From: Micromonospora aurantiaca ATCC 27029
GTDB lineage: Bacteria > Actinomycetota > Actinomycetes > Mycobacteriales > Micromonosporaceae
Assembly (NCBI RefSeq): GCF_000145235.1
Contig: NC_014391.1
Span: 4,968,001 to 5,032,000 of the forward strand
Length of the DNA stretch: 64,000 bases
Direction of reading: 5' to 3'
This document shows positions 8,704 through 16,886 of the stretch, piece by piece (position 1 is the stretch's first letter; every line of letters begins with the position of its first letter). The translations under genes and the position numbers were made by a program. The notes under the pieces are model-generated. The model was given only the letters and a program-made list of their open reading frames with translations, was not told the DNA's origin and did no database searches.

Positions 8704-9453
8704 GTGCACCCACCCGAGATCCGCGCCCGAGCACGTCAGGCCTTTCTGTCCGGGGCGACCGTCGCGGAGGCGGCCCGCGCCGTCGGCCTCAACTACCGCA
8801 CCGTCTGGCACTGGTGCAGAGACCGCCCGACCGCCGCGGTTCTAGGCACCGCACTGCGGTGTTTCCGTTGCCGCGACGATGTCAGCGTTCCGACAGATCC
8901 GGCGGCCTACGCCTATCTTCTCGGGCTCTACCTTGGCGACGGGCATCTCGTGACCAGGGCGCGGGTGCCGGTGCTCCGGATCTCCTGCAGCAACAGCTGG
9001 CCCGGACTGATCGAGGCGTGCGACGACGCCATGCGCGCGGTGCTGGCGGAGAAGGTGCAGCGCGTCCGGCATCCGGGGTGCGTCAGCGTGCAGAGCTACG
9101 GCAAGCACTGGCCGTGCCTGTTCCCCCAGCACGGCCCTGGCAAGAAGCACCAACGCCCGATCGTCCTGGCCGACTGGCAGCGCCCCATCGTCGAGGCCCA
9201 CGCGGGCGACTTCCTCCGCGGCCTCTTCCATTCCGACGGCTGCCGCTTCGCCAACCGGGTCGTCGTCCGGGGCAAGGAGTACGTCTATCCCCGTTACATG
9301 TTCCACAACGAGTCGGGCGACATCATGGGCCTGTGCCAGCAGGCCCTCGACCGGCTCGGCATCGCCTGGCGGATGAACCGCCGCAACTCCCTGTCGGTGG
9401 CCCGCCGGGAAGCCGTCGCCGCACTCGACCGGCACGTCGGCCCGAAGTCGTGA
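8704..9453 (+). CDS. HTH / LAGLIDADG-domain DNA-binding protein (homing-endonuclease-like)
   Basis: About 249 residues from GTG 8704. The frame is open back to GTG 8644, which is the first base of the tRNA T stem, so the true start is uncertain and no ribosome site stands out. Residues 8-38 form a helix-turn-helix (GATVAEAARAVGLNYRTVWHW). A CxxC pair lies at 53-56. Two LAGLIDADG helices follow, YLLGLYLGDGH near residue 71 and FLRGLFHSDGC near 169, each retaining the acidic residue. This suits a monomeric LAGLIDADG protein, either a homing endonuclease or, as in WhiA, a DNA-binding derivative. It lies directly behind the unusual tRNA. Function is inferred from fold only. Confidence 0.8.
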   Translation: MHPPEIRARARQAFLSGATVAEAARAVGLNYRTVWHWCRDRPTAAVLGTALRCFRCRDDVSVPTDPAAYAYLLGLYLGDGHLVTRARVPVLRISCSNSWPGLIEACDDAMRAVLAEKVQRVRHPGCVSVQSYGKHWPCLFPQHGPGKKHQRPIVLADWQRPIVEAHAGDFLRGLFHSDGCRFANRVVVRGKEYVYPRYMFHNESGDIMGLCQQALDRLGIAWRMNRRNSLSVARREAVAALDRHVGPKS

Positions 9454-9489
9454 CCCGGCGACGCCGCGCACGCGGCCTGCCGACGGGCG

Positions 9490-10647
9490 TCAGATCCGCG
9501 ACAACGCCCGCGCGAGATCCGCCCGCAGGTCCTCCGGGTCCTCCAGGCCGACCGAAACCCGCAACAGCCCGCCGCACGGCTTGGCGTCGCCCTCGACCGG
9601 CCGGTGGGTGAGCGAGGCCGGGTGCTGGATCAGCGTGTCGACGCCGCCGAGCGACACGGCGTGCGTGATCAGCTCGCAGGCGCCGGCGACCTCGGCCGCG
9701 GCGGGCGCGCCGCCGCGTACCTCGAAGGCGAGCAGGCTGCCGGTGCCGGACATCTGGCGGCCGACCAGTCCGGCCGGGTCGTGCAGCGACGGGTGGTGGA
9801 CGCGCTCGACGGCGGGGTGCCCGGCGAGCCAGGCGGCGAGCTTCTCCGCGCCGGCCTGCTGGGCGCGGACGCGCAGCGGGAGGGTCTGGATGCCGCGGTG
9901 CAGCAGATAGGCGCCGAGCGGGTGCAGGACGGCGCCGGTGACGGCGCGGACCTGACGCAGCCGGGCGGCCCACTCGGGTCCGCAGGCGACGACGCCGGCG
10001 AGGACGTCGCCGTGGCCGCCGATGCTCTTGGTGGCGCTGTGCAGCACGAGCGCGGCGCCGTGGCGGGCGGGCTGCTGGAGCACCGGGGTGGCGACGGTGT
10101 TGTCGACGAGCAGCGGGACGTCACCGGCGGCATCGGCGAGCGCGGCGATGTCGACCAGGTCGAGGCTGGGGTTGGCAGGCGTCTCGACCACGACCAGGGC
10201 GGTGTCGGGGCGGATCGCGGCGGCCACGTCGGCGGTGGTGGCCCAGGTGACAGCGGTGCCGAGCAGGCCGGTGGCGAGGACGTGGTCGGTGCCGCCGTAG
10301 AGGGGGCGGACGGCGACGACGTGACGCTTGCCGTCGCGGGTGGCGGCGAGCAGGGTGGCGGTGAGCGCGGCCATGCCGCTGGCGAACGCGACGGCCTCGG
10401 CGGTGCCTTCGAGCTCAGCGAGGGCGGTCTCGAACCGGGCCACAGTGGGGTTCCAGAGGCGCTGGTAGACGGCGCTGCCGCCGGCCGGGAGGGTGCCGCC
10501 GGTGGCGAGTGTCTCGTAGTCGTCACCGCCGCCGGCCACCGAGGGCAGCGGGTTGGTGGTGGACAGGTCGATCGGCGGGACGTGGACGCCGAGCCCGGCG
10601 AGGTCGGCGCGCCCGGCGTGTACGGCTGCGGTGTCCACGGAAGTCAT
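9490..10647 (-). CDS. PLP-dependent trans-sulfuration enzyme (cystathionine gamma-lyase/synthase or methionine gamma-lyase family)
   Basis: About 385 residues of the Cys/Met metabolism PLP enzyme family. Visible landmarks are YQRLWNPTVARFE (substrate and cofactor loop), ALELEGTAEAVAFASGM-type residues before the PLP Lys, PLYGG near residue 120, DNTVATPVLQQP, and the Lys of the internal aldimine in HSATKSIGGHGD. The ending SVGLEDPEDLRADL is typical. Which reaction it performs cannot be settled by eye. It is divergent from an Lrp/AsnC regulator, whose family often controls amino-acid genes. ATG 10647 was chosen; ATG 10665 is an alternative and neither has a clear ribosome site. Confidence 0.85.
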   Translation of the reverse strand: MTSVDTAAVHAGRADLAGLGVHVPPIDLSTTNPLPSVAGGGDDYETLATGGTLPAGGSAVYQRLWNPTVARFETALAELEGTAEAVAFASGMAALTATLLAATRDGKRHVVAVRPLYGGTDHVLATGLLGTAVTWATTADVAAAIRPDTALVVVETPANPSLDLVDIAALADAAGDVPLLVDNTVATPVLQQPARHGAALVLHSATKSIGGHGDVLAGVVACGPEWAARLRQVRAVTGAVLHPLGAYLLHRGIQTLPLRVRAQQAGAEKLAAWLAGHPAVERVHHPSLHDPAGLVGRQMSGTGSLLAFEVRGGAPAAAEVAGACELITHAVSLGGVDTLIQHPASLTHRPVEGDAKPCGGLLRVSVGLEDPEDLRADLARALSRI

Positions 10648-10748
10648 GGGGGAAGCGTCGAACATGACGACGGCTAGAGGCAATAGCAGCGAACAAGATT
10701 CTGACGATCACGCTTTCGCCCGGCTGCGATTCGGTGAAGGATGGTCGC

Positions 10749-11228
10749 ATGCCTGCCGCACCGAATGATGTACGGCCGTTCGCCGGCCTGGACGACACCG
10801 ACCGCGCGATCCTCAGCGAGCTGGCGGCCGACGGCCGACTGCCGAACAACGCGCTGGCCGAGCGGGTCGGGGTGGCGCCGTCGACGTGCCTGACGCGTAC
10901 CCGGGCGCTGCGCGAGTGCGGGGCGATCCGCGGGTTCCACGCCGAGGTGGACCCGGCGGCGGTGGGCCTGCCGTTGCAGGCGCTGGTGTCGGTGCGGCTG
11001 ACCGCGCACGAGCGGGCCGCTGTTGACGCGTTCCGCGCCCGGTCGGTACGGCTGCCCGGCGTGGTGTCGGTGTTCCACGTGGCGGGCGCTGAGGACTACG
11101 TGCTGCACGTGCGCGCCGCCTCCGGCGACGCGCTGCGGGACTTCGTCCTGGATCATCTGGCTGTCGATCCGGCGGTGCAGCACACGCAGACCAGCCTGAT
11201 CTTCGAGCAGGCCCGCGGTATGGGGTAA
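10749..11228 (+). CDS. Lrp/AsnC family transcriptional regulator
   Basis: A 159-residue regulator. An amino-terminal winged helix (LDDTDRAILSELAADGRL, then ERVGVAPSTCLTRTRAL as the recognition helix) is followed by a RAM/AsnC effector domain with GVVSVFHVAGAEDYVLHV. The length matches the family. The ATG at 10749 has AAGGAT 8 nt upstream, so it is preferred over GTG 10734. It is transcribed away from the PLP enzyme, with about 100 bp between starts. It is therefore the likely local regulator of that gene in response to an amino acid. The ligand is not predictable. Confidence 0.9.
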   Translation: MPAAPNDVRPFAGLDDTDRAILSELAADGRLPNNALAERVGVAPSTCLTRTRALRECGAIRGFHAEVDPAAVGLPLQALVSVRLTAHERAAVDAFRARSVRLPGVVSVFHVAGAEDYVLHVRAASGDALRDFVLDHLAVDPAVQHTQTSLIFEQARGMG

Positions 11229-11274
11229 CGCACCCGGCGGAACAATTCCGGCACGTCACGGGTTGCACCTGCCT

Positions 11275-12285
11275 GTGATCGACGTACCCATGTCTGTTCT
11301 TGATCTTGCCCCGGTGGCGGCGACCGGCAACGCCGGTGAGGCGCTGCGGTACACCACGGAGCTGGCCCGCCGCACCGAGGAGCTGGGCTACCGCCGGTTC
11401 TGGGTGGCCGAGCACCACAACATGCCCGCCATCGCGAGTTCCGCCCCGGCGGTGCTGCTCGCGCACCTGGCGGCGAACACCAGCACGATCCGGCTCGGCT
11501 CGGGCGGGGTGATGCTGCCCAACCACGCGCCGCTGGTGGTGGCCGAGCAGTTCGGCACGCTGGAGGCGCTGCACCCGGGCCGGATCGACCTGGGCATCGG
11601 CCGGGCGCCGGGCACCGACCAGGTGACCGCGCTGGCGCTGCGCCGCACCATGGAGGGCCTGTCCGCGGAGCACTTCCCGCGCGAGCTGGCCGACCTGATG
11701 AACTACTTCTCCGGCGCCGAGCCGGGCCCGATCACCGCGACGCCGGGCCGCGGCCAGTCGCCGCAGGTGTGGCTGCTCGGGTCCAGCGGGTTCAGCGCGC
11801 AGCTGGCCGGTCTGCTCGGGCTGCCGTTCTCGTTCGCGCACCACTTCAGCTCGCAGAACACGATCCCGGCGTTGCAGCTCTACCGGCAGAACTTCCGGCC
11901 GTCGCAGTGGCTGGACCGGCCGTACGCGATGGTGGCTGTCAACGCGGTCTGCGCGGAGACCGACGAGCGGGCCGAGTGGCTGGCCGGGCCGTCCGGGCTG
12001 TCGTTCCTGAAGCTGCGGTCGGGGCGGCCGGAGCCACTCGTCACGCCGGAGGAGGCGGCGGCGTACCCGTACTCGGAGTTCGAGCGGGAGTTCGTCGCCC
12101 AGCGCCGCGACGGCCAGGCGACCGGTTCGCCGGAGACGGTGGCCCGGCAGCTCGGTGAGTTGCTGGAGCGCACCGGCGCGGACGAGCTGATGCTCACCAC
12201 GATGGTGTACGACGTGGCGGACCGGGTCCGCTCGTTCGAGCTGATCGCCGAGAAGGTGGCGGGCGGGCTGCGCCGGGAGGGCTGA
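11275..12285 (+). CDS. LLM-class (luciferase-like) flavin-dependent oxidoreductase
   Basis: About 336 residues of the bacterial-luciferase-like monooxygenase superfamily (MsnO8 subgroup). Landmarks are SVLDLAPVAATGN at the start, RRFWVAEHHNMPAIAS, the IRLGSGGVMLPNHAPLVVAEQF region, and RIDLGIGRAPGTD. The enzyme is expected to use FMNH2 or coenzyme F420 on an unknown substrate. GTG 11275 aligns with the usual amino terminus; TTG 11263 and ATG 11290 are in frame. Transcription converges on the rhamnogalacturonan lyase gene, with a shared hairpin between them. Confidence 0.85.
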   Translation: MIDVPMSVLDLAPVAATGNAGEALRYTTELARRTEELGYRRFWVAEHHNMPAIASSAPAVLLAHLAANTSTIRLGSGGVMLPNHAPLVVAEQFGTLEALHPGRIDLGIGRAPGTDQVTALALRRTMEGLSAEHFPRELADLMNYFSGAEPGPITATPGRGQSPQVWLLGSSGFSAQLAGLLGLPFSFAHHFSSQNTIPALQLYRQNFRPSQWLDRPYAMVAVNAVCAETDERAEWLAGPSGLSFLKLRSGRPEPLVTPEEAAAYPYSEFEREFVAQRRDGQATGSPETVARQLGELLERTGADELMLTTMVYDVADRVRSFELIAEKVAGGLRREG

Positions 12286-12397
12286 AACACGCTCTTCATA
12301 GCGACGTCACCGCACCGTCGCGTGGGACGCATAACTTTGTCCCCGGTGGTGGTACGGCATTCCCGGTCGGGACGGGTCGGGAATGCTGCGGTGTGGT

Positions 12398-12444
12398 GCA
12401 CCGGGTCGCCGGCGGAGCGGATTCCGCGGCCGGCGACCCGGTGC
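12398..12444. terminator. Bidirectional terminator hairpin between the LLM oxidoreductase and lyase genes
   Basis: A perfect 16-bp inverted repeat (12398-12413 and 12429-12444) surrounds a 15-nt centre that can itself fold. There is no U tract. It lies 8 nt beyond the lyase stop and about 110 nt beyond the oxidoreductase stop, so it can end transcripts from both converging genes. Confidence 0.65.
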
Positions 12445-12452
12445 CTGCCGTT

Positions 12453-14735
12453 TCAGCGCAGGTAGATGTTCGGCGCGGGCGGGGTGCTCATGCCGTCGCC
12501 CAGGAAGTAGCCGGGGTGCGGCGGCTGGTTGTAGGCGGTGTTCTGCCAGGCCACCGCCACCCGGTACTGCGGGTCGTGCATCAGCGTCGGCAGGCGCAGC
12601 CCGGTGGTCACAGGCGTGCTGTAGATCCGTAGCGCGGTGCTGTCGGAGGTGCGCCAGACGACCTCCTCGCGCCAGTCGCCGAGCAGGTCCGCGGAGAGCG
12701 CCGGGGTGGACTTGGTGCCGTTGTTCGAGGCGACGCCGCTGCCGGTGAGCAGCCGGGTGTCGCCGCCGGTGCCGTACTTGTCGATCTTCGTGGCGTCGAG
12801 CAGCTCCCGGACCGGGTCGCCGTCCCACCAGATCAGGAAGTTCGCCGACGACGGTTTGCGCCCGACGTTCTGGCCCCGGGTGTTCAGAAGCCCGTCGACA
12901 GCCGACGACCAGGACTCGGCACCCGGGCTGCCCGCCCAGACGTCGCCGGAGACGCCGCGGCCGTTGTCGCCGCTCGGCGCGGTCTGCCAGATGATCTGCC
13001 CGGTACGCGCGTCGGCCATCCAGGAGCTGGGCTTGCTGCCGTCCTCGTCGACCTTGAACACCTCCAGGCCCGCGCGGGAGGGGTCGAGGTCGCCGACGTG
13101 CAGGGCGTCGCCGTGGCCGTTGCCGGTGGAGTACAGCAGCCGGCCGTTGTCGTCGATGGTGGCGGCGCCGTACACGATCTCCTGGCGGCCGTCGTTGTCC
13201 ACGTCGGCCACGGAGAGCTGGTGGTTGCCCTGGCCGGCGGCGGCGCCGTTGCCGGAGGCGTTCGAGTCGAACGTCCAGCGCTTGCGCAGCGTGCCGTCGC
13301 GGAAGTCCCAGGCCGCGACGACGGCCCTGGTGTAGTAGCCGCGCGCCATGATCAGCGAGGGGCGCTGCCCGTCCAGGTACGCGGTGCCGGCGAGGAACCG
13401 GTCGACCCGGTTGCCGTACGAGTCGCCCCAGGACGAGACGGTGCCGCGCGGCGGGTCGTAGTCGACAGTGGACAGCGCCGCGCCGGTGCGGCCGTCGAAC
13501 ATGGTCAGGTACTCCGGTCCGGCGAGCACGTAGCCGCTGGAGTTGCGGTGGTCGGCCGAGCCGTTGCCGATCACCTGGCCGGTGCCGGAGCGGGTGCCGT
13601 CGGCGGTCTTCACGGCCACCTCGGCGTCCCCGTCGCCGTCGTAGTCGTACACCTGGAACTGGGTGTAGTGGGCGCCGGCGCGGATGTTGCGGCCGAGGTC
13701 GATGCGCCACAGCCGGGTGCCGGTGAGCGTGTACGCGTCGATGTAGACGTTGCCGGTGTAGCCGGACTGCGAGTTGTCCTTGGCGTTCGACGGATCCCAC
13801 TTGAGCACGAACTCGTAGCGGCCGTCGCCGTCGAGGTCACCGACGCTCGCGTCGTTCGCCGCGTAGCTGTACCCCTCCCCGGACGGGGTGGTGCCGCCGG
13901 GCGGCGGCTGGATCGGCACGTCCAGGTAACCGTTGGCGAACTGGAGCGCCGGGGCGGACGCCGCCTGCTCGGCGCCGTTCACCACGGCCCGCACGGTGTA
14001 CGCCGATCCGGCCGCCGCGCCGCTGTCCAGGTACGTGGTGGCGCCGGTGATCGGACTGCCGTTGACCTTGGTACCGCCCCGGTAGAGGTTGAACGAGACC
14101 CCCGTCGTCTCGGTGCCGAGCAGCCGCCAGGAGACCAGGTTCCCGCTGCCGGAGCGGACGCTGATCAGGCCCCGGTCGAGGTCCTCCATCTGCTTCGCGC
14201 CGGCCGGCGGGGTGGTCGGCGGCGGCGTGGTGGGCGGGGGTGTGGACGGCGGTGGCGTGGTGGGCGCGGGCGTGCTCGGTGGTGGCGTCGACGGTGGCGC
14301 GCTGGTGGACGGCGCGCCGGTGCAGGCGGTGCCGTTGAGCGTGAACGCGGCCGGAACCGGGTTCGACGCGTTGTTCCACGAGCCGTTGAAGCCGAAGTTC
14401 GCGGTGCCGCCGGTGCCGATGGCCGCGTTGTAGCCGGCGTCGCGGGCGCTGACCTGGGCGCCGGACTGGCTGACAGTCGCGTTCCACGCCTGGACGACCT
14501 GCTGGCCGGCGGCGAAACTCCAGCCGAGGGTCCAGCCGTTGACCGGATCGCCGAGGTTCGTCACTGTCACGTCGGCGCCGAAGCCGCCGCTCCACTGGTT
14601 GGTGATCCGGTAGTCGACCCGGCAGGCGGCGGCAGCCGCCGCGGCGGTCATCGTGGTGAGCGCGCCGGCCGACAGGGTGACCGCCGAAGCCGCGGCGAGC
14701 AGCGCGATCCGGCGGCGTGGGGTGGTGAGGTGCAC
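12453..14735 (-). CDS. Secreted rhamnogalacturonan lyase (PL11) with amino-terminal CBM2
   Basis: A 760-residue exported enzyme. The signal peptide ends near residue 37. Residues 38-141 form a family 2 carbohydrate-binding module (CRVDYRITNQWSGGFGADV, closing with NGTACTG, a Cys pair expected to bond). A Pro/Thr/Ser-rich linker of about 35 residues follows. The remainder is a polysaccharide lyase family 11 domain, with a small fibronectin-like start (LVSWRLLGTETTGVSFNLYR) and calcium-type DGDGRYEF, DYDGDGDAEV and DVDNDGRQEI loops of the eight-bladed propeller. It should cleave the rhamnose-galacturonate backbone of pectin. The CBM2 would anchor it on cellulose or xylan. Confidence 0.92.
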   Translation of the reverse strand: MHLTTPRRRIALLAAASAVTLSAGALTTMTAAAAAAACRVDYRITNQWSGGFGADVTVTNLGDPVNGWTLGWSFAAGQQVVQAWNATVSQSGAQVSARDAGYNAAIGTGGTANFGFNGSWNNASNPVPAAFTLNGTACTGAPSTSAPPSTPPPSTPAPTTPPPSTPPPTTPPPTTPPAGAKQMEDLDRGLISVRSGSGNLVSWRLLGTETTGVSFNLYRGGTKVNGSPITGATTYLDSGAAAGSAYTVRAVVNGAEQAASAPALQFANGYLDVPIQPPPGGTTPSGEGYSYAANDASVGDLDGDGRYEFVLKWDPSNAKDNSQSGYTGNVYIDAYTLTGTRLWRIDLGRNIRAGAHYTQFQVYDYDGDGDAEVAVKTADGTRSGTGQVIGNGSADHRNSSGYVLAGPEYLTMFDGRTGAALSTVDYDPPRGTVSSWGDSYGNRVDRFLAGTAYLDGQRPSLIMARGYYTRAVVAAWDFRDGTLRKRWTFDSNASGNGAAAGQGNHQLSVADVDNDGRQEIVYGAATIDDNGRLLYSTGNGHGDALHVGDLDPSRAGLEVFKVDEDGSKPSSWMADARTGQIIWQTAPSGDNGRGVSGDVWAGSPGAESWSSAVDGLLNTRGQNVGRKPSSANFLIWWDGDPVRELLDATKIDKYGTGGDTRLLTGSGVASNNGTKSTPALSADLLGDWREEVVWRTSDSTALRIYSTPVTTGLRLPTLMHDPQYRVAVAWQNTAYNQPPHPGYFLGDGMSTPPAPNIYLR

Positions 14736-15168
14736 GGGGAATGCCTTTCGCGGAGGTCAGGCACGGGGCGAGCGCCGGCCTGCCCGGACCGGCGAATTCG
14801 TGCCCTGACGCGACGAGCGACGTCAACACATCGACGTCCATGATTCGGCTCCGCGCTCCGTCAGCCTAGGTCACCGCTGGACACACCCACAAGCGCCGGA
14901 CTCACCGGGCACGTCGCACGCGCCCTTCACCCCGTCCCGTCGCGGTGGCGGCCGGCGCGGCGGCACGGCAGGTCGGCGGCACGGCAGGTCGGCGGCACGG
15001 CAGAGTCGCGGCGGGCGGCGAGAAGGGACAGCCGACAACCGATATGCCTCTCGGTCATATTTATGACCGAGAGGCATATCGGTTGGAGTGCTTGTGTCTC
15101 CGGAGGGCGACACGCCGAGGAACACCCCTCGCGGGTGCGGGGGGCGCGCCCCGGAAAGGCCTGAGGGC
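14736..15168. other. Intergenic region upstream of the lyase gene
   Basis: 433 bp without a convincing gene. It holds the lyase promoter region, GC-rich low-complexity sequence (gcggcacggcaggtcg repeated about 14960-15003), and the 48-bp palindrome at 15037-15084, which is the only AT-rich element here. Small open frames crossing it are translations of the palindrome and lack codon bias. Confidence 0.7.
15037..15084. repeat. 48-bp near-perfect palindrome
   Basis: Two perfect 23-bp arms (15037-15059 and 15062-15084) flank TT. Each arm contains atatgcctctcggtcata. It is markedly richer in A and T than its surroundings. It lies between the end of the TSUP gene and the start of the lyase gene. 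As RNA it would form a very stable hairpin and could end the TSUP transcript. As DNA it could be a large operator or a dispersed repeat. No T tract follows it. Confidence 0.75.
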
Positions 15169-16212
15169 TCAGCCTTCGACGGCGGCGGCGAGCTTCCGCG
15201 ACTCCGCGGCCTCGGCGGACTCCCCCGACGCCGCGGGCTCCGCCGGCGCGGCGGACTCACCCGGCTTGGCGAACTCCGCCGGCTCCGCCGACGCGGCAGG
15301 CTCTCCCGCCGGAGCAGGGCCCTCGGCGAGGGCCGCCTCGACTGTGGCGCGTGCCCGGCGGGTACGGCGCAGGGCGCGCACCGCCAGCCCGACGGCGACC
15401 AGCCACGCGACGCCGAGCAGCACGTACACCACCACCGGCACCGAGCCGCCCACGCCGCCGGCGCTCAGCAGCGTGCGGGCGTTCGTCAGCACGATCACGC
15501 CGCCGATCACGGCGCCGAGCAGCTGGGCGGGGACGATGCGGACCAGCCAGGCCGCGATCGGCGCGGCGATCAGGCCGCCGACCAGGAGAGCGGCCACAGT
15601 GGGCAGCAGGAAACCCTCGGAGCCCAGGCCGATGAGGAAGCCGATGCTGGCCGCGCCGGCCACCACGAACTCGGAGGTGTCCACCGAGCCGATGACCTTG
15701 CGGGGTTCCATCCGGCCGGAGACGAGCAGCGCCGGGGTGGCGACCGGCCCCCAGCCACCGCCGCCGGTGGCGTCGACGAAGCCGGCGACCAGGCCGAGCG
15801 GGGCGAGGAAGCGGCTGCGCAGCCGGCCGGCCGCGCGGTTGGCGCGCAGCGGCCGGGAGAACCGCACCAGCAGGTACGCGCCGAGCGTGAACAGGATGGC
15901 GGCCATCCACGGCGCCGCGGCCTCGGTGGAGATGGAGCTGAGGAACGTCGCCCCGGCGAACGCGCCGATCGCGCCGGGCAGCGCGATGCGGCCGACCACC
16001 CGCCAGTCGACGTTACCGAATCGCCAGTGCGAGACGCCCGCGGCGAGCGTGGTGCCGATCTCGGCCAGGTGCACCGAGGCGGACGCGGCGGCCGGTGCCA
16101 CACCGGCGAACAGGAGAAGCGTCGAGGAGGTCAGCCCGTACGCCATGCCGAGCGCGCCGTCGACGAGTTGCGCGGCGAGCCCGACGAGGGCGAGGACCAG
16201 CAGCTTGCGCAC
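15169..16212 (-). CDS. TSUP family (TauE/SafE) membrane transporter with acidic Ala/Pro-rich tail
   Basis: A 347-residue polytopic protein. The first 280 residues hold about eight hydrophobic segments with TSUP landmarks AQLVDGALGMAYGLTSST and a second-half GFVDATGGGGWGPVATPALL. Such proteins move sulfite, sulfonates or related anions. Residues from about 290 on form a charged tail built from degenerate Ala-Glu-Pro-Ala-Ser repeats, probably disordered. The start is GTG 16212. An Rrf2 regulator gene lies just upstream on the same strand. Since Rrf2 proteins such as CymR control sulfur genes, it is the plausible regulator, although this is inference. Confidence 0.85.
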   Translation of the reverse strand: MRKLLVLALVGLAAQLVDGALGMAYGLTSSTLLLFAGVAPAAASASVHLAEIGTTLAAGVSHWRFGNVDWRVVGRIALPGAIGAFAGATFLSSISTEAAAPWMAAILFTLGAYLLVRFSRPLRANRAAGRLRSRFLAPLGLVAGFVDATGGGGWGPVATPALLVSGRMEPRKVIGSVDTSEFVVAGAASIGFLIGLGSEGFLLPTVAALLVGGLIAAPIAAWLVRIVPAQLLGAVIGGVIVLTNARTLLSAGGVGGSVPVVVYVLLGVAWLVAVGLAVRALRRTRRARATVEAALAEGPAPAGEPAASAEPAEFAKPGESAAPAEPAASGESAEAAESRKLAAAVEG

Positions 16213-16230
16213 GAGCGCCCCCTGACTTTT

Positions 16231-16310
16231 CGGTATCTCCTATCAACTTGGTCGACAATGCGGCACGGAGGCGCCCCGGGTCAAGTCCCCCATCCGGTTG
16301 GTAGGAGACG
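16231..16310 (-). promoter_or_regulatory. Putative promoter/operator of the TSUP gene
   Basis: On the minus strand TTGACC is followed after 18 nt by CATTGT, a possible sigma-70-like promoter. Flanking it is an imperfect inverted repeat: tctcctatcaac around 16236-16247 and ggttggtaggaga around 16297-16309. The upstream Rrf2 product may bind here. Weak evidence. Confidence 0.3.
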
Positions 16311-16344
16311 CCGGACGGTGTGCCGGGGTGTGCGGAAGCCGGCG

Positions 16345-16815
16345 TCAGCTCCAGGCGCGCGGGTCGGCGGCCAGCTCGTTGACCCGGCCGGGCAGCGCGC
16401 CGGCGGCCACGTCGGCGATGGTGACCAGCTCGAGGATCTCCCGCTCGCTGGCCCGCAACGCGATCCAGACGTCCTGCAACGCGCGGGCCGCACCCTGGTA
16501 GCCGAGCTGTTCCGGGCGCTGCCCGCGTACGTGCGCGAGCGGACCGTCGATGACGCGGATCACCTCGGCCAGGGAGATCTCCCCGGCCGGCCGGGCCAGC
16601 CAGTAGCCGCCCTCGGGGCCACGCTGGGCGTGCACGATGCCGCCCCGGCGCAGTTGCAGCAGGATGCTCTCCAGGAACTTCGGCGGGATGTCCTGCGCGC
16701 GGGCGATCTGCTCGGCGGTCACCGGCCGGCTCCGCCCAGTGGTCCCCCCGACCGCGACCGAGGCCAGCTCAGCGGCCGCGCGGAGGGCATAGTCGACCCG
16801 GGCGGAGAGACGCAT
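16345..16815 (-). CDS. Rrf2 family transcriptional regulator (no Fe-S cysteines)
   Basis: A 156-residue winged-helix regulator. MRLSARVDYALRAAAEL is the standard Rrf2 start, followed by the recognition helix region AQDIPPKFLESILLQLRRGGIV and the wing RGPEGGYWLARP. The protein has no Cys at all, so it cannot carry the Fe-S cluster of IscR or NsrR and belongs with the CymR-like sensors of other signals. A -10 element TAACCT ends 6 nt before the ATG, which suggests a leaderless mRNA. The next gene downstream is the TSUP transporter, its likely target. Confidence 0.9.
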   Translation of the reverse strand: MRLSARVDYALRAAAELASVAVGGTTGRSRPVTAEQIARAQDIPPKFLESILLQLRRGGIVHAQRGPEGGYWLARPAGEISLAEVIRVIDGPLAHVRGQRPEQLGYQGAARALQDVWIALRASEREILELVTIADVAAGALPGRVNELAADPRAWS

Positions 16816-16886
16816 ACGGCCAGGTTAGTCCGCTGCGGTGCGGGCCGGCCCCCCGACCCGCACCCGGACGATCACCGATCGGGCTC

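Noticed and set aside
8363..8811. Two leftward open frames across the tRNA region (8363-8734 and 8545-8811)
   Set aside because: Their peptides (GGTRTHT, WDSNPH) are the well-known artefact of translating the antisense strand of a tRNA gene.
12307..14843. Long open frames overlapping the lyase gene (12307-13800 leftward in another frame; 13098-14843 rightward)
   Set aside because: Arg/Gly/Ala-rich shadows; the CBM2-PL11 frame explains the region.
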